Shown here: in pieces, positions 20,708 through 32,705 of the stretch | Numbering within the stretch: position 1 is the stretch's first letter | Layout: each line of letters opens with the position of its first letter | DNA from: Viola odorata | Taxonomy: Eukaryota; Streptophyta; Magnoliopsida; Malpighiales; Violaceae | DNA length: 64,000 nt | Direction: 5' to 3' | NCBI GenBank assembly: GCA_963691705.1 | Contig: OY829542.1 | Location: forward strand, 43,769,105-43,833,104 | The notes under the pieces: generated by a model | The model's input: the letters and a program-made list of their open reading frames with translations, nothing else | What the model was told of the DNA's origin: nothing | Database searches by the model: none | Position numbers and translations under genes: made by a program

Positions 20708-21922
20708 AGCATCGTGGACAGGGCGTCCGGTCAGCCAAAGACATAGAATTTTATCATGACAATCTAGCACAAACATTTGTCCTGAAATTAATAAAACAAG
20801 TTTTTTTCAGGGGATGCTCATTATTTTAAAATTTTGTTATCCTTTTTTTTCTAACTTGTGAGATGACAAAAGGATGCATGGCATGGATGGCTCCCCAGGA
20901 GTAGCTCGGGACGTAAGACGCGTCACTTAGGCTAACGCCACTAATCACTCTTCAGTTTTGCAGAGACGTAAGGTCTCACGCCTCAAATCGTTGTCACGAT
21001 AAAACCATAGAGTTCCGCTCGTAGGAGCTGTTGAATTGCCGTAGCAGGCCACCTTCAAGAGCGAATCAGGAAAGATTTTAAGACAAACCATCACCATCTA
21101 AAGCGAAATTTATTTTCCTCACAGTGCTACCGGCGCAGCCGGCATCGCAAATAATCGGTCTCAAAGGACTAAACGTTGGACCAAAGTCACAAAGCCCATC
21201 CGATGCAAATCACACCGCAATGACCCACGGATAGCCCGTCTAAAAGGGAGAGCTTAAAACTTATCAATCACATTACTTTTGCTAAAAATTGTCTTGCATT
21301 TACTCCTCATTTGTCATCACCTTGTCTTTTTCAGGGACTAGGTCATCCCAATTCGTTGCCTGCAGAAAAATGGTAAGCATACGTCCTTGCAGCCTCGTTG
21401 CACATTTTGGGGGCAGAGGATTTCCCCTTTACCCCCGAGCAACCACGAAGCCAATCAACGAAGGTCTAGCAAGAACCGGTAAGCAAAGGGACCAAATGCA
21501 GATCTCATCATCCTGGAATCGGCGGTTCCCGTGAAGCAGCTGAAAAAGAAACCAAACAACGCATCTAAGCAAGGCGTCCCAGGACTAGGACCACGTCATA
21601 AGCACCCTCGAAAAGCCGAGTTAAAGGAAGGGAGAATCCCTGAACTTATCTCAGTTTTGTTTTCAAATTAATTTCCCTTTCCGTTTTCCCCTCTGCATCT
21701 CACAGGGACGGGAAGCATCTCGTTGTCATCCGCATAGAGCTTGTGGAAGACGCCCGTGCAGCCCCGCTGCGCGGTTCAGGGGAGTCCCTCTTTCTTTCCC
21801 CTTTATTTAAATTTGTTTTTATTCCTGCTCGTTTCGTTAGCTTTAAGTCGAGTACGGTCGTCTGGCCCACTGGGGGCAACCTTAGGTTCTAGGTAGAACT
21901 TTGTAAATAAGTCGTCTCAAAC

Positions 21923-22133
21923 CATCTAGCAATCAAACATCTAGCAATCAAACATCTAGCAATCAAAACATCTAGCAATCAAACATCCAGCAATCAAACA
22001 TCTAGCAATCAAACATCTAGCAATCAAACATCTAGCAATCAAAACATCTAGCAATCAAACATCCAGCAATCAAACATCCAGCAATCAAACGTCTAGCAAT
22101 CAAACCCTATAGCAATCGAACCACCAATCAGTC
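21923..22133. repeat. 15-bp minisatellite, about 14 units
   Basis: Units of CATCTAGCAATCAAA repeat about 14 times with small changes (CATCC, CGTCT, extra A). There are no unique spacers between units, so this is not a CRISPR array. Confidence 0.95.
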
Positions 22134-22779
22134 TAAAATCACAAATCAATCAAAAATCCCTCTTTAGCCCGGCTCAAACAAAAGCATACTACCCTCATAA
22201 GCATTTTCATGCATCGCATAGGTTAGGAATGTTTAATCCCTCTGTTAACTCCAGCACCTATCCAAATTACGTGCCATGCATGATATTACCTGTTTGCTCT
22301 TATATCCGCGGTTTGCTCCGACGTAAGCAGTCACAAACAAACCCCGGTAAGCATCTTTGAGCCATCGCGCCTTATCCTTCATGAGTGTAAGAGCCTGACT
22401 AGATACTAGTTGAGTTCGCATAATATCCAGGGTACATGCGTCATTAGACATGGGATAGCTATAAAATGACGTGGGACTTTTGCGATTTTCTCCACTTTTT
22501 TTTCGTTTCTTCCCTCTTTCCACCATATATGTCATCACTCCCCCAAACCGTCAATATCACTCATACCCCGGGAGCCAAAGAGCAGTTTCAGCTAAAATTG
22601 CCAGCCGGAAGTAAAAGCACGCCAAGTTCAAGTTCACGATGAAGGAGACAGAAAAAGTCACCAGGAGATCGCTAAGGACTATCACCGAAGAAGCAGCAAC
22701 GACAAAGGTCGAGGCCTCCAGACAAAATGGGAAGAGATCAAGACGAAGGTGGTGTTTGCTCTGCTCTGTTGCATTTCAA

Positions 22780-22905
22780 ATCGAATCAAAAAGAGAAGAA
22801 AGAAAAAGAAAAAAGAAAAAAAAATGGAAAAAAAGAAAAAGAAAAGAGAGGAAAATAAAAGAAAAAGAAAAGAAAGAAGAAAAAGAAGAAAAAGAGAGAA
22901 ATGCT
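22780..22905 (+). repeat. A/G-only low-complexity tract
   Basis: About 125 bases of almost pure purine (AGAAAGAAAAAGAAAAAAG-like) on the plus strand. ORFs over it (poly-Lys/Glu on plus, poly-Phe on minus) are artefacts. Confidence 0.9.
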
Positions 22906-22989
22906 CAGAGACATTCGAAGAATACAAACAGTCGGAGAGCCAAAGCAAGCACAGCCCGGGGAAAACTCAATTCGAGAAATCTCGAAGAA

Positions 22990-23220
22990 AATTTTCCCCA
23001 GTGAACTCGACAAAAAGACCCAAGGCCAACTCGAGAAATCTCAAAACATCCTTCCCTAGTGAACTCGACAAAAAGGCCCAAGGCCAACTCGAGAAATCTC
23101 AAAACATCCTTCCCTAGTGAAGTCAAGCAAAAGAGGCCCAAGGCCAACTCGAGAAACCTCAAAGCAAGCATCCCTAGTAAGGACCCAAGAAGAGAAAGGG
23201 GCCCAAGGCCAACTCAAGTA
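22990..23220. repeat. About 57-60-bp tandem repeat, four units
   Basis: Units are built on CCCAAGGCCAACTCGAGAAA followed by a TCAAAACATCCTTCCCTAGTGAA-like stretch. They occur about four times, and the two central copies are nearly identical. Confidence 0.9.
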
Positions 23221-23764
23221 GTGAGTCGCAAAAAGAACAGCGACGACACTCCCCAATGAAGACTCAAGAAAAGGCCCTCTCGCCGAACGAAGAGCACCCC
23301 CAGCAAGGATCCCTGAGCTCACGCACTCTGTCCAGAAAGCATCCCCAGCAAAAAGCGAGAGAGCTCGCACCCCTCGCCCTCATCAGGGCCAATCAAGAAA
23401 ACATCACTCATCAAAAGCCTTCCAACTCCCAAGCAAAGCAATCTTTTCCAAAACAAACTTCTTTCCGGACATTTCACGTCCTTTCATTCTTTTTCGTAAA
23501 AGTCCCATCGATTATTAGAACACACATGCATGTGCATCTTCGTTCGAAGTATATTCACTCGGATTGACATTGCGAACTGTAAATTATGTATCATGTTAGT
23601 TGCATCTTTATGAGTGTAAAACACTTAGCCTTGTTTTAGAGCGTGAGTGCAAACACTAATATCAGGTGAGGACTGCTTACGGCTACAAATCGTGGGAAAG
23701 TCTTGTCCTTGGGGTCGTTACCTCCTGAGCAGGACGCAGACGCATTCTAGGTTCGTATCAAGGC

Positions 23765-24905
23765 CGCTGGCGATAGCTTTCTTCTCCTCCCAGAGTGACA
23801 ACATTTAGTTTTCAGCATCAGCATTCTTCTCCTCCCAGAGTGACATCATAGTTTAGTCTTCAGCATTAGCATCTCCTCCTCCCAGAGTGACCTTAGTTTA
23901 GCTTCCTCATGTCGTGTCTTCTCCTACGGGAATTGACATTGTCTTACTTTTTAGCAGTAGCATCTCCTCCTCCCAGAGCGACAGCATTTAGCATTCTTCT
24001 CCTCCCAGAGCGACAACATTTAGCATTCTTCTCCTCCCAGAGCGACAGCACTTAAGCATTCTTCTCCTCCCAGAGCGACTTTAGTTTAATTTCCGCATCT
24101 CGCGCCTTCTCCTACGGGAATCGGCGTTGTTTAAATTTTCTGCCTTAGTATTCTTCTCCTCCCAGAGCGACAGCACTTAGCATTCTTCTCCTTCCAGAGC
24201 GACCTTAGTTTAATTTCCGCATCTCGCGCCTTCTCCTACGGGAATCGGCGTTGTTTAAGTTTTCAGCATTAGCATTCTCCTCCTCCCAGAGTGACAGCAT
24301 TTAGTTTCCAGTGTAGCTTTTCTCCTCCTCCCAGAGTGACAACATTTAGTTTCCAGCGTAGTATTTCTTCTCCTCCCAGAGTGATAGCATAAGCGTAGTT
24401 CTACCTTTTTCAACCTTAGCATTTCTTCCCCTCCCAGAGCAACATCCCTCACTCAATTCTACATTTCTGCATAATTATTTTCCTCCTCCTAGAGTGACAT
24501 CATTAGGACAAATCATTCATACTTCTGCGAATCGCGCATTATCTTCCGAAGCACCATCAGTCACATGTCAAGCGATCATCCCCCCAGTGGAGCTGTCATT
24601 TACATTTTCGTAAAATTACTTTCCGACCCCGGTAGAGTAGTTATCATTTACATTCCCTGCAACTTATGTGCCTCTCAATACCCGAGCAGATCTAAGTTTA
24701 CATCTTTGCAGGATCAATAACCTATCTCCTCCCAGAGCGACGTCAGTGGATTACCTCCTCCCAAAGTGGCAGCATCACTTTCCTCCTCTCAGAGTGACAT
24801 CAAGCAAGCACCTGGTATCCCCAGTGACAGCATCAATCAATCTCCTCCTCCCAGAGCGACATCAAGCAACAACCTCCTCCCTGAGCGACATCATCACTGT
24901 AAGTT
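23765..24905. repeat. Degenerate tandem array with CTCCTCCCAGAGTGAC core
   Basis: The core TCTCCTCCCAGAG(T/C)GACA recurs roughly twenty times at spacings of about 30-60 bp, joined by AT-rich linkers such as ACATTTAG and by a longer higher-order unit containing CTTCTCCTACGGGAAT. It ends shortly before the polypurine tract. Confidence 0.9.
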
Positions 24906-24988
24906 TGAGGTAAGACCCGCTGTGTCGTCAAAATTCGGATATAGGGGCAACTGTCTTTACTGCTTATCAAATACTTCGATAAGACAGT

Positions 24989-25002
24989 AAAGAGGGGGCA
25001 AC
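24989..25002 (+). promoter_or_regulatory. Polypurine tract of the Tat/Ogre element
   Basis: AAAGAGGGGGCAAC directly precedes the 3' LTR start TGTTGATACCCG. Confidence 0.75.
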
Positions 25003-28000
25003 TGTTGATACCCGAATTTTGACGCCATTTTTATTTAATTTTAGCATTTCTGTTATTCAGCTAATTTACAGTCATTTTCAGTTGATTTAATGTCGCTAGC
25101 ATTTTTAGGTGTTTCATTGCATTTTTGCATCATCGTTAGCATCGTCAGCTTTCGAAATCGCATTTTTAATTTTTCGGCATGTATTTTCATTATTATTATC
25201 ATTAATATTTTTAGCCTTAAAAATCACATTTTTAATTATCCGGCAGTCGTTTGCTAATTTTTTCTTCGTTTTAGGTCATCACATGAATTTTAGGATTTTT
25301 TATATTTTAGCGCATTTTTTTAGTATTTTTATTATTTTATTATTATTTTTATTCGAGCTTTTATTGGACCCGAGTAAGTCCGCTCGGACAATAGCTTGAC
25401 TTTAAAATGTTTTCCACCAACTAGTTGCTAGATTTTTTTCTAGTCGCAACGGTCCACAGCGATTCGTGTAAGTTTCGGTGTAACGTTATTATTTTTCCGT
25501 TCAAACGTTTCACATTTTTGAACGCGAAAATAAACACGTTAAACGAGGAATTCTCATCATTCGCTGTAGACGGTTAAACCCATCATATTTTTCTTTACGC
25601 ACCGGTACCTTTGGCTCGAAAAGTCAGAACGTTTGGTCGCGGGAACCGGCTCGAGGCCATTTAAATCAGAGAAAAGGCCATTTGATCATGGCCATTGATC
25701 TGGTCAACCAAGGAAAGTCAACCAGATCAATGGCCCCTGAATTAACATGCATAATGCACGTGAACAGTGCCAAGAGAGTGCAGCGAAGCAGCCCACGCCC
25801 GAGCCACCTGCTCCCGTCGCGTCCATAGCTTCCTGTCCCTCCGCCATCATCACGGCTAGCTCGCCTAGCCTTGCCACCGCGACCAGCAGGCCACCACGCG
25901 CAGCCCCGCGTCTCCCTCCTCACGCGATCTTCGGCTATAAATAGCCCCCCTCCTCCAACGCATTCGGGGCACCAAATTGGCAAGCTTTCTTGCCCTCTCT
26001 CCCTCCTCTGATCAGTTGCTTATTTCAAGTGAAGATCGTCCAAGTTCAAGGCCTTGAGGTGAGCTTTCTCTCTCTAGCCTTTTTTCAGTTTTTAAGCCAA
26101 AGTTTTGTTTAAATTCGTTTGCCTCTTGTTTGAGCAATTTAATTATTTTCTTTTGTGTCATTAATTCACACACATAACATAGATTAAATACATGCTTTCA
26201 CTTTTAAAAATCGTCGGTTAGTTTGTGTGAATTAATTAGTTTTCGATAATTAACAGTTTTGTCATTTTTTCGAAATTAAATTTTGTATGAGTCAAACTAA
26301 AAATCGGGGTTGGTACGGTCGGGAAGTCGTCGAAGAGACGAACATTTTGGTACGAACGATTTTCAAATCGGCCACTTGTGGCCGGAGCTTTGCCGCCGGC
26401 AGTACGTCGGCGACCAAGAAAGGTGACGAATGAACAGTGCCAGGCCAACGGCACTGTTCACGCGGGAATGGGCTTGGCCCATTCCCTTTTCAATTCTCAT
26501 GGGCCAGGCACTATTCCTGGCCCATTTTTCACTTCTTTTCATTCTTCAATTGGGCCCAGCCCATTTTTAATTGTTTTCAAAACTTCTGATCACGTTTTTC
26601 GTAAAATACGCGTATGCTTTGTATGATTATTTGTCGTACTAATACTTTTAATTTTCTGTAATATCAACTGTTTATTTTCTGCAATTATCAACTGTTTACT
26701 TTTCCGTACTTTACTTTTCTGCACTTTAAATTTCAGCAATTAACTTTCAACAATTTAAATTCAATACCGCCTACATGGTCGGTCGCATTTTAATTCTCGT
26801 AAATATTCAACTGCTTTAATTTTTCGCAAAACTGCTGGAAATCCTTCCGTAAATTATCAACTGTTTACTTTTCCGTACTTTACTTTTCTGCACTTTAAAA
26901 TTTCAGCAATTTACTTTCAGCAATTTAAATTCAATACCGCCTATATGGTTGGTCGTATTTTAAATTTCGTAAATATTTAACTGCTTTAATTTTTCGCAAA
27001 ACTGTTGTAAATCCTTCCGCAAATTATCAACTGTTTAATTTTCCGCACTTTAATTTTCCGCACTTTACTTTTCCGCACTTTAAATTTCAGCAATTTAAAT
27101 TCAATACCGCCTACATGGTCGGTCGCAATATCAACTGTTTATTTTCTGCAAAGATCCAACTGTTTATTCTCTGCATTATCAACCTGTTTCATTTTCGGCA
27201 CATCGTCAAACTTTTTTTATTCCCTGTAAATCGTCAACTACATTTAATTTTTCTGCCCTCAGCATTTAATTTTTCTGCACTAATCAAAACAGCATTTCAT
27301 TTTCGCATGCTTAAAATCAATCATTTTTCGCATGCAATCAACCTAGCATTTAAATTCTCGTATGCTTAAAATCAATCATTTTTCGCATGCGATCAACGTA
27401 GCATTTTCATTTTCATATGCTTAAAATCAATCATTTTTCGCATGCAATCAACGTAGTATTTAAATTCTCGTATGCATAAAATTAATCATTTTTCGCATGC
27501 AATCAACCTCGCATTTAAATTCTCGTATGCTTAAAATCAATCATTTTTCGCATGCAAACAACCCAGCATTTAATTTTCGTATGCGTAAAATCAATCATTT
27601 TTCGCATGCAATCAACGTAGCCTTTAAATTCTCGCATGCTTAAAATCCATCATTTTTCGTATGCAAATCAACTCAGCATTTAAATCTCGTATGCGTAAAA
27701 TCCATCATTTTTCGCGTACAATCAACTGTCATCATTTTTATCAAACTCAGCATCTCACTTTCGTATGCGTGAAATCCATCATTTCTCGTATGCAATCAAC
27801 TGTCATTTAAATTTTCGCACTCTTAAAATTGCTTAGTTATTTCTCAAGCTATCACTAACACTCTCGTTTTGTAGGTCAATTTCAAGCTTCGCTCGAAAGT
27901 ACGCCTCACAAGTCCTTTTTATTTATTCGATGCTTTTCGCAAATATCAACTGCATGCATGATATATAGAACTGCTAGAATTAAAATCAACCCACATGAAC

Positions 28001-28698
28001 AACGTGTTTAAAGAGTTGCTTAAAATGCCATGTTCATATGATTTTAAATTCTCGCTTGTATTGACTGCATGTACATGGGGACTTTCGATCCCACTTCAGT
28101 TTTTCACTTTAAAATCAATCATTTAAATTGGTACTCTGTTAGCAATCCATGTTAGGATCACGTAGTAATTAAGTTAATCATGCATGGCCCGATGATGAAA
28201 AAAGAGGGCGCTCATTCAGCCTTACGGAAAATTCAGTCCCATCACGTTACGGTCAAGAATGATCGATCGATCTTGATAAACGGTAACCCCGTCCGAAAGA
28301 TCTTTTTATTATTCCTGAACGGTCCCGATTGTAAAAAAAGGCTAAAGTGACGATTCCTCTGAGGGCCCCCTTTTTCAAAACGCATTTTTCAAACACCTTT
28401 TTAAACACCTCTCTCATCAACCGGTAACCGTTTTCGGATGTGACTCGGGTGTCTAACACCTTCCCGAGACCATAATACGACCCCGAACCTTTTGTCTAGG
28501 GTCCAGACCCCTTTTTTGTGCCTTTAGTTTTTTACTTATTATATTTCCTATGCCATGACAATTAGGGTTCCCTAAGCCTAGCAACCAAATTAGGGTGGCG
28601 ACTTCATTGCATGTTGCTAGGCGTCCTTTTACGCCGAGCATCTGAAGGTCTCAAATTTCGTTGCACACTCGCGAATTTTTAAATTTCGAGGCGCGACA
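25003..28698 (+). repeat. Tat/Ogre 3' LTR (3,696 bp)
   Basis: Starts TGTTGATACCCG, ends GGCGCGACA and is followed by the GCGAG duplication. Same internal organisation as the 5' LTR: TATA box 25936-25943, U3 inverted repeat 25690-25735, U5 hairpin 28444-28468. It differs by scattered substitutions and one missing 25-bp repeat unit. Confidence 0.95.
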
Positions 28699-28703
28699 GC
28701 GAG
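28699..28703. repeat. Target site duplication GCGAG, right copy
   Basis: Matches 6025-6029. The Athila RNase H frame resumes from here. Confidence 0.9.
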
Positions 28704-31154
28704 TAGTTCCTTCTCCGTGGTGGTGTAATTTTGCTGAGCTGGATCAAGCAACTTGGATGCATAGTAGATGACATAAGTCTCAGATTCCTTCTTCTGCCCT
28801 AGAACAACACCGAGAGCTTGATTCCTTGCGTCGCACATGATTTTCAAAGGCAAAGACCAATCGGGGGCGCGAATGATAGGAGCTGAAATAAGCCTGCCCT
28901 TGAGAGTTTCGAAGGCGGCTTTACAATTCTCATCAAAATCAAAAGTAACTTCCTTTTGGAGCAGACGACATATAGGCTGGGCAATTTTGGAGAAATCCTT
29001 GATAAACCTTCTATAAAAGTCGGCATGCCCTAGAAAATATTGTACGTCGCGAACACAGGTAGGGTAGGGTAGGGACTCGATCACTTCAATCTTTGCCTTG
29101 TCTACTTTGATCCCTTTGCTCAAGACAATATGACCCAGAACGAGGCCTCGATCCACCATGAAGTGGTATTTCTCGAAGTTCAAGATAAGATTGGTCTCGA
29201 TGCATCTTTCCAGGCACTTCTTCAATTTGCACATACACTCGGAAAAGGAGTTGCCATAAACCGTGAAGTCATCCACAAAGACCTCGATACCGTCTTCAAC
29301 CAATTCAGAAAAGACACTGACCATGCAACGTTGAAAGGTGGCGGGGGCATTACACAAGCCGAAGGGCATACGTCTGTAGGCAAAGATGCCGAAAGGGCAC
29401 GTGAAGGTGGTCTTCTCTTGTTCTTCGGTGGCAACCGGGATTTGATGGCAACCGAGATTTGAGTATCCATCAAGACAGCAGTAGTGAGTCTTGCTCACGA
29501 GACGCTCCAATATCTGGTCTATGAAGGGAAGAGGAAAGTGATCTTTCCTGGTTGTAGCATTCAAACGGCGACAGTCAATGCACACTCGCCACTCATTCTG
29601 GATCCTAGTGGGAATAGATTCACCGTCTTGCCCAATAGTAATGGTGATACCAGTTTTCTTGGGCACGACTTGTATCGGACTGACCCACGGGCTATCCAAG
29701 ATGGGGTAGATAACGCCCGCATCCAGCAACTTCAGAACTTCTTTCCTTACCACCTCCATAATGGGTGGATTTAATCTTCATTGTGGCTGGCGTATCGTCT
29801 TGGTGGCATCTTCCAAATGTATTCGGTGAGTGCATAAGGTTGGTGACAAGCCCTTGATGCCGGTGATGGTCCAGCCTATGGCTTGTCTAAATTCCTTCAA
29901 CAAGGAAATCAGCTCAAACTCTTCAGAATTATTGTGTTTGTTGGAGACGATGATGGGAAGAGAGTCATTGGGGCCGAGATAAGCATATTTGAGATGAGAG
30001 GTCAGTGGTTTCAGTTCGAGGGCAGGAGCCTGATCAATAGATGGGGATAGCTTGACATGATCTGAACAGATGGGAGACACGACTGTTGGCTCATAAGGGA
30101 CAATGGCACACTCCTCTAGGGCGGCGACAACAGAATGCAGCTCAGGAGGAGTGGCGAGTTTTGAGGCCATGACATCTAAGAGAGGTGTTGTGAGACTCCT
30201 ATCAAGGGCATATTGCAAAGGATCAGTAGAGTTTAATTCATCAATTTCCTCAACAGAAGGGTCAATCAAATCAACATAATTAACACTGGAAAAATTATAA
30301 GGATATCGCATGGACTCCAGCATGTTAAATTTGATGATTTCCCCATCAAATTTGAGGGAGATGGTTGCATCGTGAACGTAGATCTTTGCTTGGGCAGTGG
30401 CCAGAAATGGTCACCCTAGAAGTACGTTTGTTGACTTGGTGGAGTCTTCGTTCTCCATGGTGATGACATAAAAATCGGCTGGGAATAGGAATTCGCCTAC
30501 TTAGACCAAAACATCTGTGATGATCCCCTCGCGGTAGATAATAGAATGATCGGCAAGTTGAATGGCAAGGCTAGTAGGCCTCAGGGGTTCGAGCCCTAGA
30601 CTGTTGTAGATGATCAAGGGCATGACAGTAATGCCTACCCCCAGATCGCACATGGCCTTGCCGATGTCGACGGTGCCAATTCGGTAGGGAATAATGAACA
30701 TTCCTTGATCCTTGCACTTGGGAGGAAACCTCCTCTGTATGTGGTCAGAGGTATTATCCCATACACTGATCTTGTTAACACCAGCCAATTTGCACTTGTT
30801 CACGCACAACTGTTTCAAAAACTTGGCATACCGAGGCATGTTCTTTACTGCCTGAAGGAGCAGGATGTTGATAATCACCTTGCTGAACATATCGATGATC
30901 TCACGATCTTCTGTTTCTTTCTTTGACTTGATCAATCTTTGGGGGAACGAGGGCTCGAGAATTTTGTGAATGTATTCTTGGGTGAATTCGGGCGGGTTAG
31001 GATCATTCCTTGGTGAACCTCTTAGGGAGCAGACCTTGTCTTCCATGACCTCGATGAACCTGGGCACTTTCGGGCTTTTTGCTCTGGGTTTCAGCTTGAG
31101 TTCAGATTCTGGAGAGTTTCCAATGTCGGGGGCAGGATGTACTGGAGGTGTCAA
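28704..31154 (-). pseudogene. Athila-like protease and reverse transcriptase (5' part of pol), stop codons
   Basis: Read on the minus strand in one frame from 31154 to 28704. The protease region has CDLGVGITVMP, where Athila proteases usually show an Asp-Leu-Gly-Ala-Ser type site. A linker follows, then reverse transcriptase with QNEWRVCIDCRRLN, MPFGLCNAPATFQR and FVDDFTVYG, and the start of RNase H (YYASKLLDPAQQNY). The frame is broken by TAA at 30501-30503 and TGA at 30411-30413 and 29778-29780. It is cut by the Tat insertion at 28703 and continues at 6029. The lack of frameshifts here means a single frame can be followed over 2.4 kb. Confidence 0.88.
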
Positions 31155-31406
31155 GGTCGTTCCACTTCACAGGGCTACGACACAGACGTTGTGCTTTGGA
31201 TTGGTTTCGGTCTGAGGTGGGAATCTCCCTTGATTTTTCTGTTCCTTCATTTCCGCCATCATGGTACTCATTTGCTTTCGAAGTTCCTCGATCTCCTTTT
31301 GATGTTCGGGATTAGAAAGTGGTGCGGTGATCAGGGGCACGACGAAAGTTTGATCTTGAGAAGGTTGGCGTTGATACTGATTATACGTGGGTCGGGGTCT
31401 GAAGTT

Positions 31407-32417
31407 CTACATGTTGAGAGGAGGGGGATAATTTTCGTAAGGATGCTGTTGTTGGCTAGGGCCCGACGGCTGAGGGTTTGGAACCCATTCTGAATTCTGC
31501 GGTTTCCATCCCTGGTTGTAGTTTTGACCGTAAGGGGCCTGATTGTACTGGCCAGCAACGTTCACTTGGATCTCATTTGGAATATGGGGGCATGCATCTG
31601 TGGGGTGGTCCACAAAGTTATAGATTTGACAGGCTTTGACTGGTGTAGATTGTCCTGCCATGAAATTTTGAAATAGCCCTATAAGGGCGGTCAGCTGATT
31701 CTGCAGTGCTGCAACTTGGACATCTTGGCCGCTACTGTTACCAACTTCAGATGTAGCATTCTTGGCCATGAGTTCTATGGTGGCCTTGGCAGCAGCAGGT
31801 GTTAGGGCAGTGAGGGAACCACTAGCGGTAGCGTTGAGCAGAGCCCGGTCGTGAACCTTAAGGCCTTCACAAAAGTACTGAATAAGGGCATGCTCGCTAA
31901 GGTTGTATGAGGGGCACATGGACTGCATTTTCAGAAATCTTTCATAATACTGGGCGAGATCTTCTTCTTTCCTCTGGACAATGGACACGAGTTGCTTGCG
32001 CATGGTGTTGGCTATAGATGCAGGATAATACTTCTCGGTGAAGATCTTAGACATCTCCGTCCAAGAGTGGATGGATCTTGGCGAAAGATCATAATACCAG
32101 TTGAGGGCATCATCCTTGAGCGACCACATAAAAGCACATAGCTTTGCTTGCTCGATGCTGACATTGGGACTTTTCATGGCCTCGCAAATAGAATGGAGCT
32201 GTTGAAGGTGACGAAGTGCACTTTCTTTAGGAACACCTCGAAAGGTAGGTAGAAGATGCATAACGGCAGATTTGAGGGTCCAATCATGAGGGACAGCGGG
32301 CCAGACAATGCAACTGCTCGACATGTCGGGGGCTGTATTGAGGTGGTCAATGGACTGCTGGTTTGGAGGAGGTGGTGGTGGATTTTCATGACGCACATGA
32401 TTGTCATTGTCTTCCAT
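31407..32417 (-). CDS. Athila-like gag, partial (stop before pol)
   Basis: A 336-aa open frame starts MEDNDNHVRHENPPPPPPN. It has the retrotransposon gag/capsid region at about residues 50-190 (LKDDALNWYYDLSPRSIHSW, TEKYYPASIANTMRKQL) and a decayed zinc knuckle CQIYNFVDHPTDAC, where the second Cys is replaced by Tyr. The frame ends at a TAG (31407-31409). It continues in the same phase to a TGA at 31167-31169 and then into the protease region, so gag and pol were one frame. The capsid protein would package element RNA. It is unlikely to work in its present form. Confidence 0.75.
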   Translation of the reverse strand: MEDNDNHVRHENPPPPPPNQQSIDHLNTAPDMSSSCIVWPAVPHDWTLKSAVMHLLPTFRGVPKESALRHLQQLHSICEAMKSPNVSIEQAKLCAFMWSLKDDALNWYYDLSPRSIHSWTEMSKIFTEKYYPASIANTMRKQLVSIVQRKEEDLAQYYERFLKMQSMCPSYNLSEHALIQYFCEGLKVHDRALLNATASGSLTALTPAAAKATIELMAKNATSEVGNSSGQDVQVAALQNQLTALIGLFQNFMAGQSTPVKACQIYNFVDHPTDACPHIPNEIQVNVAGQYNQAPYGQNYNQGWKPQNSEWVPNPQPSGPSQQQHPYENYPPPLNM

Positions 32418-32683
32418 AGCTGGAAAATCAAAATAAGCGGCTTGTGGGTTTTCAAGACCACGATGGAGGTATGTTAGGTCTTGATAAAACTGACGGTCTC
32501 GGTCAGCCAGATTGGAAGGCTGTCTGTCGAGGGTAGGATGAGGGATTCCTCTACGCTGGGTATAAAGTCCTCTGGCTTGCCTCTGAATTCCTTTCTGTTC
32601 TGGTCAATTCGAGATCTAGAGGGAGTAAATCTGGTGCAGACCTCCTGATCATACAAGTAAAAAGAGAATTAGTACCGTTCAAT

Positions 32684-32700
32684 CCCCGACAACGGCGCCA
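32684..32700 (-). promoter_or_regulatory. Primer binding site of the Athila-like element
   Basis: On the minus strand TGGCGCCGTTGTCGGGG lies five bases past the 5' LTR end. This matches the tRNA-Asp type PBS usual for Athila, which together with the gag and RT supports the lineage call. Confidence 0.8.
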
Positions 32701-32705
32701 AAATT

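Larger units (their letters stand above)
20708..25002 (+). other. Tat/Ogre 3' untranslated region, repeat-rich, no gene
   Basis: 4.3 kb separate the integrase stop from the 3' LTR. At least three separate tandem-repeat families and a purine tract lie here and are listed separately. The rest (20710-21920, 22134-22780, 23230-23760) is unique-looking sequence without coding potential. A long 3' region of this kind is typical for Ogre elements. Confidence 0.8.
6030..28698 (+). mobile_element. Tat/Ogre-type Ty3/gypsy retrotransposon, 22.7 kb, nested in Athila RNase H
   Basis: The element has two nearly identical 3.7-kb LTRs, a PBS, an extra ORF upstream of gag, a gag-pro frame, a predicted intron, a pol ORF with two RNase H domains, and a 4.3-kb repeat-rich 3' region ending in a polypurine tract. 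This size and order match the Ogre group of the Tat lineage. It is flanked by GCGAG on both sides and splits an Athila RNase H gene. I counted about 15 differences over the first 1.05 kb of the two LTRs (about 1.4%), so the insertion is young. The pol and ORF1 frames are open, but gag-pro carries five stops and a lost start. Confidence 0.95.

Noticed and set aside
21923..22133. CRISPR-like array of 15-bp repeats
   Set aside because: Units are directly adjacent with no unique spacers and lie in a plant retrotransposon 3' region. It is a minisatellite.
22639..23117. Lys/Glu-rich ORFs of about 120 codons and opposing Phe/Leu ORFs
   Set aside because: Produced by the purine-only tract and the 57-60-bp tandem repeat.
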